Below are positions 9,502 to 20,624 of a stretch of DNA of 57,698 bases, piece after piece. Each line of letters starts with the position of its first letter. Positions within the stretch are counted from its first letter, which is position 1. The notes beneath the pieces are model-generated. The model had not been told where the DNA came from. It did no database searches and saw nothing but the letters and a program-made list of their open reading frames with translations. Made by a program: the position numbers and the translations under genes. Location: the NCBI GenBank assembly GCA_946541595.1, contig CAMNJU010000002.1:1-57698 (forward strand). Reading direction: 5' to 3'. This DNA is from an uncultured Planctomycetales bacterium (GTDB lineage Bacteria; Planctomycetota; Planctomycetia; Pirellulales; Thermoguttaceae).

Positions 9502-10707
9502 ATGCGTATTTTTCTATTCAATGCCGCGACGTTATGGTTTCTTTTTACGTTTTCATTTGCCTTCGCCCAAGAAGACGTCATAGAACTGGAAATAGACGAA
9601 CCGACAATAGAAACCGTAGTTTCGAACTCTGGACTTAGTTTAGTTGCTAAGACGGAACACGGCGTTCGCGCGAAACTTGACGGAATGCGCGACGTATTGG
9701 TTTTAGAAGGTTCGCCGGAAGAGATGGGAACCGCGCACGGTCGGCTAATGAAAGGCGAAATTGAGTTTTTGCGAGCTCGTATTTTTGCGGCTGCAGCCGT
9801 CGCGTCGCTGCAAAAAGGCGAATCCTTCATCGAGCAAACTGACGAGGCTGTTAAACGCACAAAACCTTTCGTGCCTAAACGGTTCTATCGAGAGATGGAC
9901 GCTCTTGCCGAGTCACTAGGATACGCTCGGCAAGACGTCTATCGTCTCAACAACTTCATGGAGCTTTTTCATTGCAGCGGAGTTGCGGTGAAGGGAAAGG
10001 CGAGTAAAGACGGTCGAGTTATTCACGCGCGCGTCTTGGACTATATGCGCGAGATTGGCCTGCAGGAGAGTTCAACGATAATCGTTTTTATTCCGGATAA
10101 TAAAAATGCTTGGATTAGCGTTTCTTACTCAGGATTTGTTGGAACTGTTACCGCGATGAATGAAAAGGGATTGGCAATCGGCGAAATGGGCGGAGGCGGG
10201 GAAGGAAAGTGGGACGGCTTGCCAATGGCGTTTATGATGCGTCGAGTAGTTGAGGAATGCGAGACTGTTGACGAAGCGATTGAACTTATGAAATCGGTTC
10301 CGCTTACTTGCGATTACTATTATGTTCTTTCCGACGCACAAGGGAACCTTGCGGCGATTGAGGCAATTGCCGAAACAGATTCGCCGGTTGTTGTTTTGCG
10401 GCCTGGCGAAGAGCATACCAAATTGCCGGGAGCGCTAGACGACGTCGTTTACGTTTCGGCAGGGAGCCGCGCTCAAGCCCTGTATGAAAAACTAAAAGAG
10501 AACTATGGACAAATAGACGTCGAAACGATGCAGCAAATGATTAAGAGGCCTGTCGCTATGAATTCAAATTTGCACGACGTCGTCTTTACCCCGGAGAGTC
10601 TTGATCTGTGGCATGCTGAAGCAGGAAAAAACGCCCCTGCGTGCGACGAACCCTATCTCCACATAAACTTAAAAGAAGCAATCCAGTTTTACATGGAAAA
10701 CCGGTAA
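9502..10707 (+). CDS. Secreted C45-family acyltransferase/acylhydrolase (Ntn-fold)
   Basis: Signal peptide, GSPEEMGTAHGRLMKGEI, ELFHCSGVAV (candidate nucleophile Cys), MNEKGLAIGEMG. Start at ATG 9502 with AGGAG upstream. Confidence 0.75.
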   Translation: MRIFLFNAATLWFLFTFSFAFAQEDVIELEIDEPTIETVVSNSGLSLVAKTEHGVRAKLDGMRDVLVLEGSPEEMGTAHGRLMKGEIEFLRARIFAAAAVASLQKGESFIEQTDEAVKRTKPFVPKRFYREMDALAESLGYARQDVYRLNNFMELFHCSGVAVKGKASKDGRVIHARVLDYMREIGLQESSTIIVFIPDNKNAWISVSYSGFVGTVTAMNEKGLAIGEMGGGGEGKWDGLPMAFMMRRVVEECETVDEAIELMKSVPLTCDYYYVLSDAQGNLAAIEAIAETDSPVVVLRPGEEHTKLPGALDDVVYVSAGSRAQALYEKLKENYGQIDVETMQQMIKRPVAMNSNLHDVVFTPESLDLWHAEAGKNAPACDEPYLHINLKEAIQFYMENR

Positions 10708-10725
10708 ATTACGCGTCGGCAGACC

Positions 10726-10757
10726 TCGAGTGGGATTAATTCCCACTCGAATATTTT
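10726..10757 (+). terminator. Rho-independent terminator
   Basis: TCGAGTGGGA-TTAAT-TCCCACTCGA then ATATTTTTA. Confidence 0.85.
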
Positions 10758-10932
10758 TATGATCTTTGAAGGCGATTCCTTCTTTTTTAATTTTTTTTAG
10801 CGTTATTGATTTTAATTTGCGCGTATGGTATAAAGTGAGCGTTCGCGGACTGGTTTTGCTATTTCGCGTAAGAATACGGTACTTTATAACGAGAGACGAC
10901 GTTCGTAAGGACGTTGCATTGAGGAGACGATA

Positions 10933-11850
10933 ATGAATAGACGCGATTTCTTTGGAACAACAGCCGCTCTTGGCGTCGGACTTGCCGCAGGAACCGCCTT
11001 TGCGACCCAGACCACAGAAGAAATGGACAAACGCGCTTCGGCTAAGTTGCGCATTTGCAGCCAAGTAGGTCCTGCCCCGGGCGACAACATGGAAAAGAAG
11101 CTTGAACTCATCAAGAAGTATGGGTGCGAAGCGGTTGAGTATGGCGGCGAGTGCGTTGGCAAGGGAAAGGAATTCTTCCAGCGAGCTAACGACGCCGGTC
11201 TTGAAGTTGGCGCAATCTGCTGGGGCTCCCATGGCGGCGACCTGTGTTCGGAAGACGAATCGAAGCGTCAGCCGGGTATCGACGACCTTAAGCGTGCGAT
11301 TGAGACCGCCGGCGAAATGAAGTCGCCGGGCGTTATCTATGTTCCCGCGTTCAACGGCCAGACGAAACTGACCAATCAAGAAATTCGTAAATGGCTCCTC
11401 GAGTTCCTGCCTCCGCTTGCGGAGTTTGCCGCTGAATGCGGGACGAGCATTATTTTCGAACCGCTTTGCCGTATGGAAGCGTATTTCCTGCGTCAAGTTG
11501 CCGACGGAGCTTCGATCGCTCGCGACGTCGACGCCGCTGCTGGAAAGAAGGGCGGTATCGGCGTCATGGCCGACTTCTATCACATGGATACCGAAGAGAC
11601 AAGCCAGATGGGCGCGATTATTTCTGGCGGTTCGTACCTCAAGTACATCCATCTTGCGGGCGGCGTTCAGCAACCTCGCCGAACGTATCCGGGCGAAAAC
11701 AGCATGACGTTTGTCGACGGTTTCCGCGGCCTGAAATATATCGGCTACACGGGATTCTGCTCATTTGAATGCGGTTGCGCGAAGGAGAATAAGGAAGAGG
11801 CGTTTAAGGAATCGATTGCCTTCTTGCGCGCTCAGTGGGCCGAAGCGTGA
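10933..11850 (+). CDS. Tat-exported sugar phosphate isomerase/epimerase (hydroxypyruvate-isomerase-like TIM barrel)
   Basis: MNRRDFFGTTAALGVGLAAG Tat signal; AP-endonuclease-2-like TIM barrel (KKYGCEAVEYGG, MADFYHMDTEE, IHLAG, GFCSFECGC). Confidence 0.82.
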   Translation: MNRRDFFGTTAALGVGLAAGTAFATQTTEEMDKRASAKLRICSQVGPAPGDNMEKKLELIKKYGCEAVEYGGECVGKGKEFFQRANDAGLEVGAICWGSHGGDLCSEDESKRQPGIDDLKRAIETAGEMKSPGVIYVPAFNGQTKLTNQEIRKWLLEFLPPLAEFAAECGTSIIFEPLCRMEAYFLRQVADGASIARDVDAAAGKKGGIGVMADFYHMDTEETSQMGAIISGGSYLKYIHLAGGVQQPRRTYPGENSMTFVDGFRGLKYIGYTGFCSFECGCAKENKEEAFKESIAFLRAQWAEA

Positions 11851-11930
11851 TTGACCGGCCCTTCTTTGGTTGGGGCAGAAGATATACGCGGTAAAAAACG
11901 GCGTATGTCTTCTGTCTGACAGTTTTCTAC

Positions 11931-11965
11931 GCGGCGTCTTCAAAAGAAGGCGCCGCTTCTTTTTT
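11931..11965 (+). terminator. Rho-independent terminator
   Basis: GCGGCGTCTTC-AAAA-GAAGGCGCCGC followed by TTCTTTTTT. Confidence 0.88.
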
Positions 11966-12037
11966 AGAGAAAGAAACCTCTTTGCAGCTCTTTTGGCCTT
12001 CCTCGTTTTAATTTGTAACTTACGAACACGCATAAAG

Positions 12038-12108
12038 TTGTGATAATTCTTAAAAAGGAAAAAACTTTTTTGCCGGCTCTTTACAAATTTATGATAATTG
12101 TGATAATT
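12038..12108. repeat. Direct repeat TTGTGATAATT (12038-12048 and 12098-12108), with a third TGATAATT at 12092-12099
   Basis: Exact 11-bp repeat with 60-bp start-to-start spacing in the atp operon upstream region. Confidence 0.75.
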
Positions 12109-12168
12109 TGGATAAGCCAGCCTTTTTTGGGAGTTTGGTTGAGGGGCTGTGTTATCGCTCTTTACAAA
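12076..12168. repeat. Direct repeat GCTCTTTACAAA (12076-12087 and 12157-12168)
   Basis: Exact 12-bp repeat; second copy abuts the proposed ATG at 12169. Confidence 0.75.
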
Positions 12169-12498
12169 ATGGAACATAACGTGGAACCTGATTTGAAAGC
12201 GGACAAACGGAACTCCCAAGACCGTGAGAAAGACGATTCGTATGAACGTCAAGAAGGCCTGTCGCCTATTGCGATCGGATATTCTTGGGTTGTGAGAATA
12301 ACAACGTTCTGCCTCGAGTTTGCCGCTTTGGCCCTTTTGGGGCGTTTTTTAGACGTTAGTTACGGTCTGTATCCGTGGGGCTTGGTTTTGGGATGTGGAA
12401 TTGGTATTTTCGTTTTTATAACGGGCTTGCTAGACGTTGCGAGACGTTCCTCGCGTGCCGACGGGCAAGATAAAGACTCCAATGAACGCTCCCAATAA
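12169..12498 (+). CDS. AtpZ/AtpI-like small membrane protein at head of ATP synthase operon
   Basis: About 109 aa with two predicted TM segments, immediately 5' of the atp genes. Start refined from 12040. Confidence 0.6.
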   Translation: MEHNVEPDLKADKRNSQDREKDDSYERQEGLSPIAIGYSWVVRITTFCLEFAALALLGRFLDVSYGLYPWGLVLGCGIGIFVFITGLLDVARRSSRADGQDKDSNERSQ

Positions 12499-12883
12499 CA
12501 ATCGGCATTCAGAATCTTCCCAAACGGTTCTTTATGCCTTGGCGTTTGCTTTTTACGCCCTGTGCGCGTGGTGCGCGGCTTCCTTTGTCGGCGTTGGTTC
12601 GCCTGCCGTCGTTAAATTGACTGTCCTTTCCGGAGGTCTTTTTTTATTGGGGGCCGAAAGCTATTTTGTTTTGGCAGGATACTTGCGGAAGCGCGGAGTT
12701 CATCCGTTTGGGGAATATGCTGTTGCGGCGGTTAGTCGTTCAGGCGTTATATTGCTCTGCGTATTGACATGTTTGGCGGTCTGTCCAGACGACCTTCGGC
12801 GAAATTACGCGATTAGAGTTTTGATTGCGTATTTTGCCACGTTTCCTGTACATGTTTGGTTGACCTTGCCAGCGAAACGCTAA
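12482..12883 (+). CDS. Small four-helix membrane protein, AtpI-like position upstream of atpB
   Basis: Hydrophobic helices and conserved operon position; weak family recognition. Start at ATG 12482. Confidence 0.5.
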   Translation: MNAPNNNRHSESSQTVLYALAFAFYALCAWCAASFVGVGSPAVVKLTVLSGGLFLLGAESYFVLAGYLRKRGVHPFGEYAVAAVSRSGVILLCVLTCLAVCPDDLRRNYAIRVLIAYFATFPVHVWLTLPAKR

Positions 12884-13034
12884 ATCAATTTGTTAGGAAC
12901 AAAACAGGGACAAGCGATTCCGCCGACTCCTTCCGTATCCATCTAAGCGTTTAAAAGGACGCGAGTGGAGTTGAACGAACTTTCGGCTGTGGCGGAGACG
13001 TTAGAGCGAAGATTGAGGCTTTAGAGAGTTTTTT

Positions 13035-13862
13035 ATGTCCGGCGAATTAGTCAATATGGGGGAACTCGTAGAACATGTTTCCGATACGAGTTCTTATCAT
13101 CTTCCCCAATTTTTGGGACATTTCGATCTGCCTGCGATTGGCGGTCTAACATTGACTAAGGGAATGGTGGTTGAGGTTTTTGCGGCTGTTATGATGGCTG
13201 CTCTCTTTATCCCCCTCGCCGTAAAGATGGCTTCGGGTAAGCCCGTCCGCGGGCGTTTCTGGAATCTGTTGGAAGTCTTCCTGACATACCTTAGAAACGA
13301 AGTCATTATTCCGTCGATCGGCAAAAAAGAAGCCGACCGTTTCACCCCCTTTCTTTGGTCGCTTTTCTTCTTCGTCCTTTTTTGTAACCTCGCGGGATTA
13401 CTTCCTTGGTTTGGTTCGTCTCCGACCGGTTCTCTTGCGACCACGGCTGTCCTTGCGGTTTCTGTTTTTGTCGTTCTCCTGTTTGCTGGGATGAAGAAAT
13501 TCGGCGTGGTCGGTTTTTGGCTTGGTCAGGTTCCGAAGGTCGATTTACCCTTCATGTTGAGCGTTACTCTAAAGCCGATGCTTTTTGTAATTGAGGTAAT
13601 CGGGCTTTTCATCAAGCACGTTGTGTTGGCGATTCGTCTTCTGGCGAATATGTTTGCCGGACACCTTGTTATTGCGGTTATAATGGGTTTTATACCGGCG
13701 CTTGCGGCTGGAAGCGTGTTTTTGTGGGGCGGCGTCACCGTCGTGAGCGTATTGGTTTGCGTTTGCCTTTATATGCTTGAGATATTCGTCGCCTTTCTCC
13801 AAGCGTATATTTTTGTGTTTTTGGCGTCGATCTATATCGGCATGGCCCAACATCAACACTGA
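13035..13862 (+). CDS. atpB: F0F1 ATP synthase subunit a
   Basis: TPFLWSLFFFVLFCNLAGLLPW, LAIRLLANMFAGH (essential Arg), FLQAYIFVFLASIYI. Confidence 0.97.
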   Translation: MSGELVNMGELVEHVSDTSSYHLPQFLGHFDLPAIGGLTLTKGMVVEVFAAVMMAALFIPLAVKMASGKPVRGRFWNLLEVFLTYLRNEVIIPSIGKKEADRFTPFLWSLFFFVLFCNLAGLLPWFGSSPTGSLATTAVLAVSVFVVLLFAGMKKFGVVGFWLGQVPKVDLPFMLSVTLKPMLFVIEVIGLFIKHVVLAIRLLANMFAGHLVIAVIMGFIPALAAGSVFLWGGVTVVSVLVCVCLYMLEIFVAFLQAYIFVFLASIYIGMAQHQH

Positions 13863-14017
13863 AACAAATTTGCCGTCGGTTACGTTTGTCGCGTCGCCGA
13901 CGTTTTGCAATAATCATTAACGTAGATTTAAACGTATTTGTACGTTACCTTCGACCTTGAGTTTTTCGAGGTTCGACGCGTAAACGTCGTCAACCTACTA
14001 TATTAGGGAGTTTTTTC

Positions 14018-14335
14018 GTGAAGAAGCTTGCTAAAATCGCTCTGCTGTTCATCGTCGTTCTTTTGATTACGCCTGTCGTTGCCTTCGCGCAAGACGCGGC
14101 CCCTGTCGCTGAAGCCGCTTCCTCGGCTTTTGACTTCTCCGGACTCTTTGGAGTTGGCGTCGGCCTCACCCTTATTGGCGCGGGATTGGGTATTGGTAAG
14201 ATTGGCGCGAGCAGCGTAGAGAGCATTGCGCGTCAGCCCGAAGCTGTCGGTAAAATTCAGACGGCTATGATCATTTCCGCCGCGCTCATTGAAGGCGTTA
14301 CCTTCTTTGCGTTGATCGTCTGCATGTTGAAGTAA
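14018..14335 (+). CDS. atpE: F0F1 ATP synthase subunit c with N-terminal signal-peptide-like extension
   Basis: GAGLGIGKIGASSVESIARQPEAVGKIQTAMIISAALIEGVTFFALIVCML. Confidence 0.96.
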   Translation: MKKLAKIALLFIVVLLITPVVAFAQDAAPVAEAASSAFDFSGLFGVGVGLTLIGAGLGIGKIGASSVESIARQPEAVGKIQTAMIISAALIEGVTFFALIVCMLK

Positions 14336-14412
14336 TTGCGCGAGTCGCCGATCTTGCTTTGCGTTTTTGCGCAAAAAGCGTCGTTATGCGATTTAAACAG
14401 TAGGGAAACAAC

Positions 14413-15054
14413 ATGTATTTTAAAGGTTTCAAAACCAAGGTAAATTTCTGCAACCGTAAGCGCGTCGCAATGGCCTGCGCTTTTGCGGCACTCTTTTATC
14501 TTGTGGAATCGACGGTTCTTTGGGCGGCCGAAGAAGCTGCTGAAGGCGCGGCGCAAGCGAAACTGGATCCTTTGGCGTGGAAAAGCGACTTAGCGTTGTG
14601 GACTGCAGTCGTCTTTTTATTAGTTCTCTTCGTTTTAGGGAAGTTTGCTTTTGGGCCGATCGTTAAGGCGTTGGATCAGCGGGAGAAGAATGAAATTGAT
14701 CGTTTGGAATCCGTTGAACGCGCGAATGCCGACGCAAAAGCTCTTCTTGAAGAGTATCGTCATAAGCTGTCTGATTCGGAAGCGGAAGTGCGTCAGATTA
14801 TTCTTGACGCCCAGAAAGACGCCGCTAAGCAGGCGGAAGCGATAGTCGCCGACGCAAAGAAGGCCGCCGCCGACGAGAAGGAACGCGCTTTGAAGGATAT
14901 TCAGAACGCTTCGGATTCCGCTCTTCAAGAGCTTGCTGTAAAAAGCGCCGACATTGCCACGGAGCTCGCAGGCAAAATCTTAAAGGAAAGAATTGACGCC
15001 TCGAAGCATTCGCAGTTGATCGAAGAAGCCGTTCAGAAAATTACGCAAAAGTAA
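14413..15054 (+). CDS. atpF: F0F1 ATP synthase subunit b
   Basis: TM helix plus long charged coiled coil (FGPIVKALDQREKNEIDRLESVERANADAKALLEEYRHKLSDSEAEV); operon position. Confidence 0.93.
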   Translation: MYFKGFKTKVNFCNRKRVAMACAFAALFYLVESTVLWAAEEAAEGAAQAKLDPLAWKSDLALWTAVVFLLVLFVLGKFAFGPIVKALDQREKNEIDRLESVERANADAKALLEEYRHKLSDSEAEVRQIILDAQKDAAKQAEAIVADAKKAAADEKERALKDIQNASDSALQELAVKSADIATELAGKILKERIDASKHSQLIEEAVQKITQK

Positions 15055-15063
15055 CGAGGCGTT

Positions 15064-15711
15064 ATGAAAAAGAAAGTTGAACAGGACGCGCGGTACGTCG
15101 CCTCCTTAGACGCCGACGAAACTCGAGAGCGACTAGCTGAGATTTACGCGAAAGCGTTGATTGGGGCTGCAAAAGAGATGGGCGCGTCATATAAGGAACT
15201 CTGGGAAGAGTACGATTCCTTTATCGACGTGTGCAACGCCTTTCCGGCTCTTGAGAAGATTCTTGTTTCCGCCATGACGCCTGCGGAAGAGAAAAAGAGG
15301 ATTCTCGACGAAATTTGCGATTCCGCTTCCCCGGTTTTCTCGAACTTCTTGAAAGTATTAGCTCGGCGTGAGCGCTTTTATATGTTGCGCTATATCCGTT
15401 TGTCTTGTCGTGAACTCGACAAGATTCGACGGGGAAGCGTTCCAATTCAAATTACAACCGCAACGTCGCTTAGCGAGGAAACGAAAAATAGTTTGACCGC
15501 TAACTTAAAGAAGTTGGTTGGCGGCGAACCGGAGTTTTCTGTTACGGTCGATCCGGAAACGATCGGCGGTATTATCGTTCGCGTCGGAGACGTCGTCTAC
15601 GACGCTTCTATTGCTACTCAACTTAATAAAGTGCGCCAAGAGATGATTAACAGGAGCGCCCATGAAATTCAAAACCGACGAGATTGCTTCCGTAATCCAG
15701 AAGGAAATTGA
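15064..15711 (+). CDS. atpH: F0F1 ATP synthase subunit delta
   Basis: [14 protein letters not shown]...[20 protein letters not shown]...[29 protein letters not shown]. Confidence 0.94.
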   Translation: MKKKVEQDARYVASLDADETRERLAEIYAKALIGAAKEMGASYKELWEEYDSFIDVCNAFPALEKILVSAMTPAEEKKRILDEICDSASPVFSNFLKVLARRERFYMLRYIRLSCRELDKIRRGSVPIQITTATSLSEETKNSLTANLKKLVGGEPEFSVTVDPETIGGIIVRVGDVVYDASIATQLNKVRQEMINRSAHEIQNRRDCFRNPEGN

Positions 15712-17185
15712 GCATTTCGAATCACAAATAGACGTTCGGGAAGTCGGACGCGTCGTCGAAGTTGGCGACGGTATTGCGCAGGTCTTTGGTCTGTCCGGCG
15801 TTATGTCCGGTGAAATGTTGGAATTTCCGCATAACGTCATCGGTCTAGCGTTCAATCTCGAAGAGAATTGCGTAGGCGTTATCCTTTTGGGCGACTACCT
15901 TCAAATCGAGGAGGGAGACGAAGTTCGAGCGACTGGCAAGCTGTTGCAAACGCCGGTTGGCGACGCTGTCTTAGGGCGCGTGCTTGATCCGTTGGGTAAT
16001 CCTCTCGACGGTAAAGGGCCCGTTTTAACTACTGAATACCGAATGGTCGAAAGCCCCGCTCCGGGCGTCGCCGACCGTCAGCCTGTCCGTGAGTCCTTGC
16101 AGACCGGTATTAAAGCGATCGACGCAATGACGCCAATTGGGCGCGGGCAGCGCGAGCTTATTATTGGCGACCGCAAAACGGGCAAAACGCAGATTGGTAT
16201 CGATACGATCATCAATCAAAAAGGCAAGGACGTTAAGTGCTTTTACGTGGCTGTCGGTCAAAAAGACTCTACCGTCGCTGGCGTGGTTGAAACCTTACGA
16301 CAGCACGGGGCGATGGATTACACGACGGTTATTGTGGCCGGAGCGAGTTCGCCGGCGCCTTTGCAGTACATTGCGCCCTATGCTGGTACGGCGATGGCCG
16401 AGTTCTTTATGTACAACGGGCAGCACGCGCTGATTGTATACGACGATCTTTCGAAACAGGCGGTCGCGTATCGCCAAATCTCCCTTTTGATGCGCCGTCC
16501 CCCCGGGCGTGAGGCTTATCCTGGCGACGTCTTCTATTGCCACAGCCGTTTGCTTGAACGAAGCGCCAAGCTGAGCGACGAACTTGGCGGCGGTTCGCTG
16601 ACGTCGTTGCCGATTGTCGAGACGCAGGAAGGCGAAGTTTCCGCCTATATTCCGACGAACGTCATTTCAATTACCGACGGACAGATTTATCTGCAGCCCG
16701 ACCTGTTCTTCCGAGGACAGCGACCGGCAATGAACGTTGGTATTTCGGTCTCGCGCGTCGGCGGTTCTGCGCAAATTCCCGCAATGAAGCAAGTAGCGGG
16801 CGGTTTGCGTTTGGACTTAGCGGCGTTTCGCGAACTTGAAGCGTTTGCGCAATTGGGATCCGACCTTGATCCTGCAACGCAACAGCGTCTTGACCGCGGT
16901 TATCGTATGAACAGACTTTTGATCCAAGGCGTTTGTAAGCCGCTTGACGTAATTGACCAAGTCTTGGTTATTTACGCCGGTACCAAGGGGTTCCTTGACA
17001 AAGTCCCGGTCAATTTGGTCGGGAAATGGGAAAAGGAGTTTATTTCTTGGTTCCATGAAACCAAGCAGCCTCTTTGGGATCGGATCAAGGGACTTGACGC
17101 TAAAATGGGTTCCGAGGAGATGGAGCAGATTGAAGCTGCAATCATGCAGTTTAATGAGAAATTTGCCAGTCTTCACGCTGATTGA
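15662..17185 (+). CDS. atpA: F0F1 ATP synthase subunit alpha
   Basis: [72 protein letters not shown]. Confidence 0.98.
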   Translation: MKFKTDEIASVIQKEIEHFESQIDVREVGRVVEVGDGIAQVFGLSGVMSGEMLEFPHNVIGLAFNLEENCVGVILLGDYLQIEEGDEVRATGKLLQTPVGDAVLGRVLDPLGNPLDGKGPVLTTEYRMVESPAPGVADRQPVRESLQTGIKAIDAMTPIGRGQRELIIGDRKTGKTQIGIDTIINQKGKDVKCFYVAVGQKDSTVAGVVETLRQHGAMDYTTVIVAGASSPAPLQYIAPYAGTAMAEFFMYNGQHALIVYDDLSKQAVAYRQISLLMRRPPGREAYPGDVFYCHSRLLERSAKLSDELGGGSLTSLPIVETQEGEVSAYIPTNVISITDGQIYLQPDLFFRGQRPAMNVGISVSRVGGSAQIPAMKQVAGGLRLDLAAFRELEAFAQLGSDLDPATQQRLDRGYRMNRLLIQGVCKPLDVIDQVLVIYAGTKGFLDKVPVNLVGKWEKEFISWFHETKQPLWDRIKGLDAKMGSEEMEQIEAAIMQFNEKFASLHAD

Positions 17186-17344
17186 GATTGTCGCCAACGA
17201 CTCTGTGCGACTTACGTTGCGCAGAGTCTAACATGTGGCGCGTTATTGCGCTTTACTAACGTTTAAAGACGAAGGTCGTTTCGACGAGCTTCGGCGCTTT
17301 TGAGTTTCGGCGCCGCGCGCCCCAACCTTTTATCGACACTATTT

Positions 17345-18220
17345 ATGGCAAAAGCTAGAGCGCTCGACAAACGTCGGAAGTCGATTAAGAATATTCGTAA
17401 GATAACTCGAACTATGGAGTTAGTCTCGACGGCTCAATTTCGCCCAGCAATGCTGCGCGCTAACGCCGCCGATTCTTACGCCAAGCGAATTGTTCAGTTG
17501 GTTTCTGACCTTGCCCAAACGGGACTTAAAACGGAACATCCTCTTCTCGCCAAGCGGGAAACAAAGAAACGCGCCGTTTTGTTTATACTTACGGCAAATC
17601 GCGGAATGTGCGGGGGATATAACTCCAGCGTTTTGCGCCTCGCGCTTGCTAAGTTGCGAGAACTTCAAAGCGAGTATGAACAGGTTGATCTTTTTGTATC
17701 CGGTAAACGCGGAATCTCTTTTTTGAAATACCGTAAAATTGAGATTGAGCGTTCGTATACGGAATTTGATCATAAACCTTCTTACGACAGAGTTCTGGAG
17801 CTTGCCAACGAGCTTCTCACTCTCTATAAGAAGGGAGATATCGACCGTTTTGACGTTGCTTATGTGAAGTTTTTCTCTACGGCTAAACAGACGCCCGTTG
17901 TGGAAACCCTACTTCCGCTTTCAAATCTGGAAGTGGAAGCGAGTGGGAACAATGAGAAGAAGTTGGACTACGAGTTTTTGCCGTCGCCTCAGTCGATTCT
18001 GGAGGAGGTTATTCCAAACGCGTTTCGCACCCTGCTTTTCAAACGTCTCCTGGACGCCGCCGTTAGCGAACAGGTTGCGCGCATGATGGCGATGAAAGCG
18101 GCGACCGACAATGCCGACGAAATGATTTCGTCTTTGACGACCTCTTACAACCGCGCGCGTCAGTCGCAGATTACAAACGAGATTATCGAGGTCATTAGTG
18201 GAGCGTCCGCTTTAAAGTGA
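17345..18220 (+). CDS. atpG: F0F1 ATP synthase subunit gamma
   Basis: RRKSIKNIRKITRTMELVSTAQ...LTANRGMCGGYNSSV...ARMMAMKAATDNADEMI...YNRARQSQITNEIIEVISGA. Start refined to 17345. Confidence 0.96.
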   Translation: MAKARALDKRRKSIKNIRKITRTMELVSTAQFRPAMLRANAADSYAKRIVQLVSDLAQTGLKTEHPLLAKRETKKRAVLFILTANRGMCGGYNSSVLRLALAKLRELQSEYEQVDLFVSGKRGISFLKYRKIEIERSYTEFDHKPSYDRVLELANELLTLYKKGDIDRFDVAYVKFFSTAKQTPVVETLLPLSNLEVEASGNNEKKLDYEFLPSPQSILEEVIPNAFRTLLFKRLLDAAVSEQVARMMAMKAATDNADEMISSLTTSYNRARQSQITNEIIEVISGASALK

Positions 18221-18303
18221 AATAAGCGCGCGTTCTGTAATTAATTAAATAATAATTCGAAGGATTTCAGAACTAAGGCGAAGAACGTTTGAGAATTGTG
18301 TAA

Positions 18304-19815
<1,512 letters not shown>

Positions 19816-19889
19816 CTCTCGGCTGAAGGTAGTGACGCGCGCCGATTATTCGGCGCGCCGGGGTTCTCCTTTTGACAAGGATACGACTA

Positions 19890-20291
19890 ATGAAATGCAT
19901 AGTGGTTACGCCTGAGAAAACACTTGTCGACGAGGACGCTAAATTTATCGTAGCGCCCTTATACGACGGCGAATATGGGATCGACGCGGATCATGCTCCC
20001 GTGGTCGGCCGATTAGGCGTTGGGGAAATGCGTTTGACCCTTGTAAACGACGCCGTTCAGTATTGGTTTATCGACGGGGGAATCCTAGAAGTTGTAGATA
20101 ACGTGGCAACGTTTCTTACCAATCGCGCCTGCCCGATTTCCGATCTAAACGTAGGGGAAGCCAGAAAGGCTATTGAAGACGCAAATCGATTGCCGATGGG
20201 TTCGTTGGCCGAAGTGGAAATTAGAACGGAAGCGTTAGCTCGTGCAAACGCCCAACTCAAAGCGGCTGAAAAAGCTCATGCTATGAAATAG
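19890..20291 (+). CDS. atpC: F0F1 ATP synthase subunit epsilon
   Basis: MKCIVVTPEKTLVDEDAKFIVAPLYDGEYGIDADHAPVVGRLGVGEMRL...FIDGGILEVVDNVATFLTNRA. Confidence 0.95.
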   Translation: MKCIVVTPEKTLVDEDAKFIVAPLYDGEYGIDADHAPVVGRLGVGEMRLTLVNDAVQYWFIDGGILEVVDNVATFLTNRACPISDLNVGEARKAIEDANRLPMGSLAEVEIRTEALARANAQLKAAEKAHAMK

Positions 20292-20321
20292 TCAGTTGCA
20301 CGGCGTTGTATTAATTAATCG

Positions 20322-20360
20322 CGCTTTCCTATTCAAAGGAGTGGGGAAGCGTGTTTTTTT
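20322..20360 (+). terminator. Candidate terminator of atp operon
   Basis: CGCTTTCC...GGGAAGCG stem then TGTTTTTTT. Confidence 0.6.
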
Positions 20361-20624
20361 ATGCATAGGATATCAATGACATATTGTTTGAGACGCTCTC
20401 TACGTTAATAGTTTTTAGAGTTGTCTCTTATTTCGAACAGTCTTCTTTAACTGCCGTCGATTCCTTTTTTAGCGATAACGGTTTTATGAATCTAATTTCG
20501 TCTGAGAAGAACCTGTTTAAAGTTCCCGATTTGTAAAATCCGGATACAATTGCTAGAGAATTTAAGGGAATTCGGTCGACGCCGTTTTCGTCGTTGATAA
20601 GGTATTTACAGGACTATTTTTACC

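Noticed and set aside
10669-11673. 334-aa ORF antisense to the TIM-barrel isomerase gene
   Set aside because: Opposite strand of a well-supported CDS, basic/low-plausibility composition, no domain.
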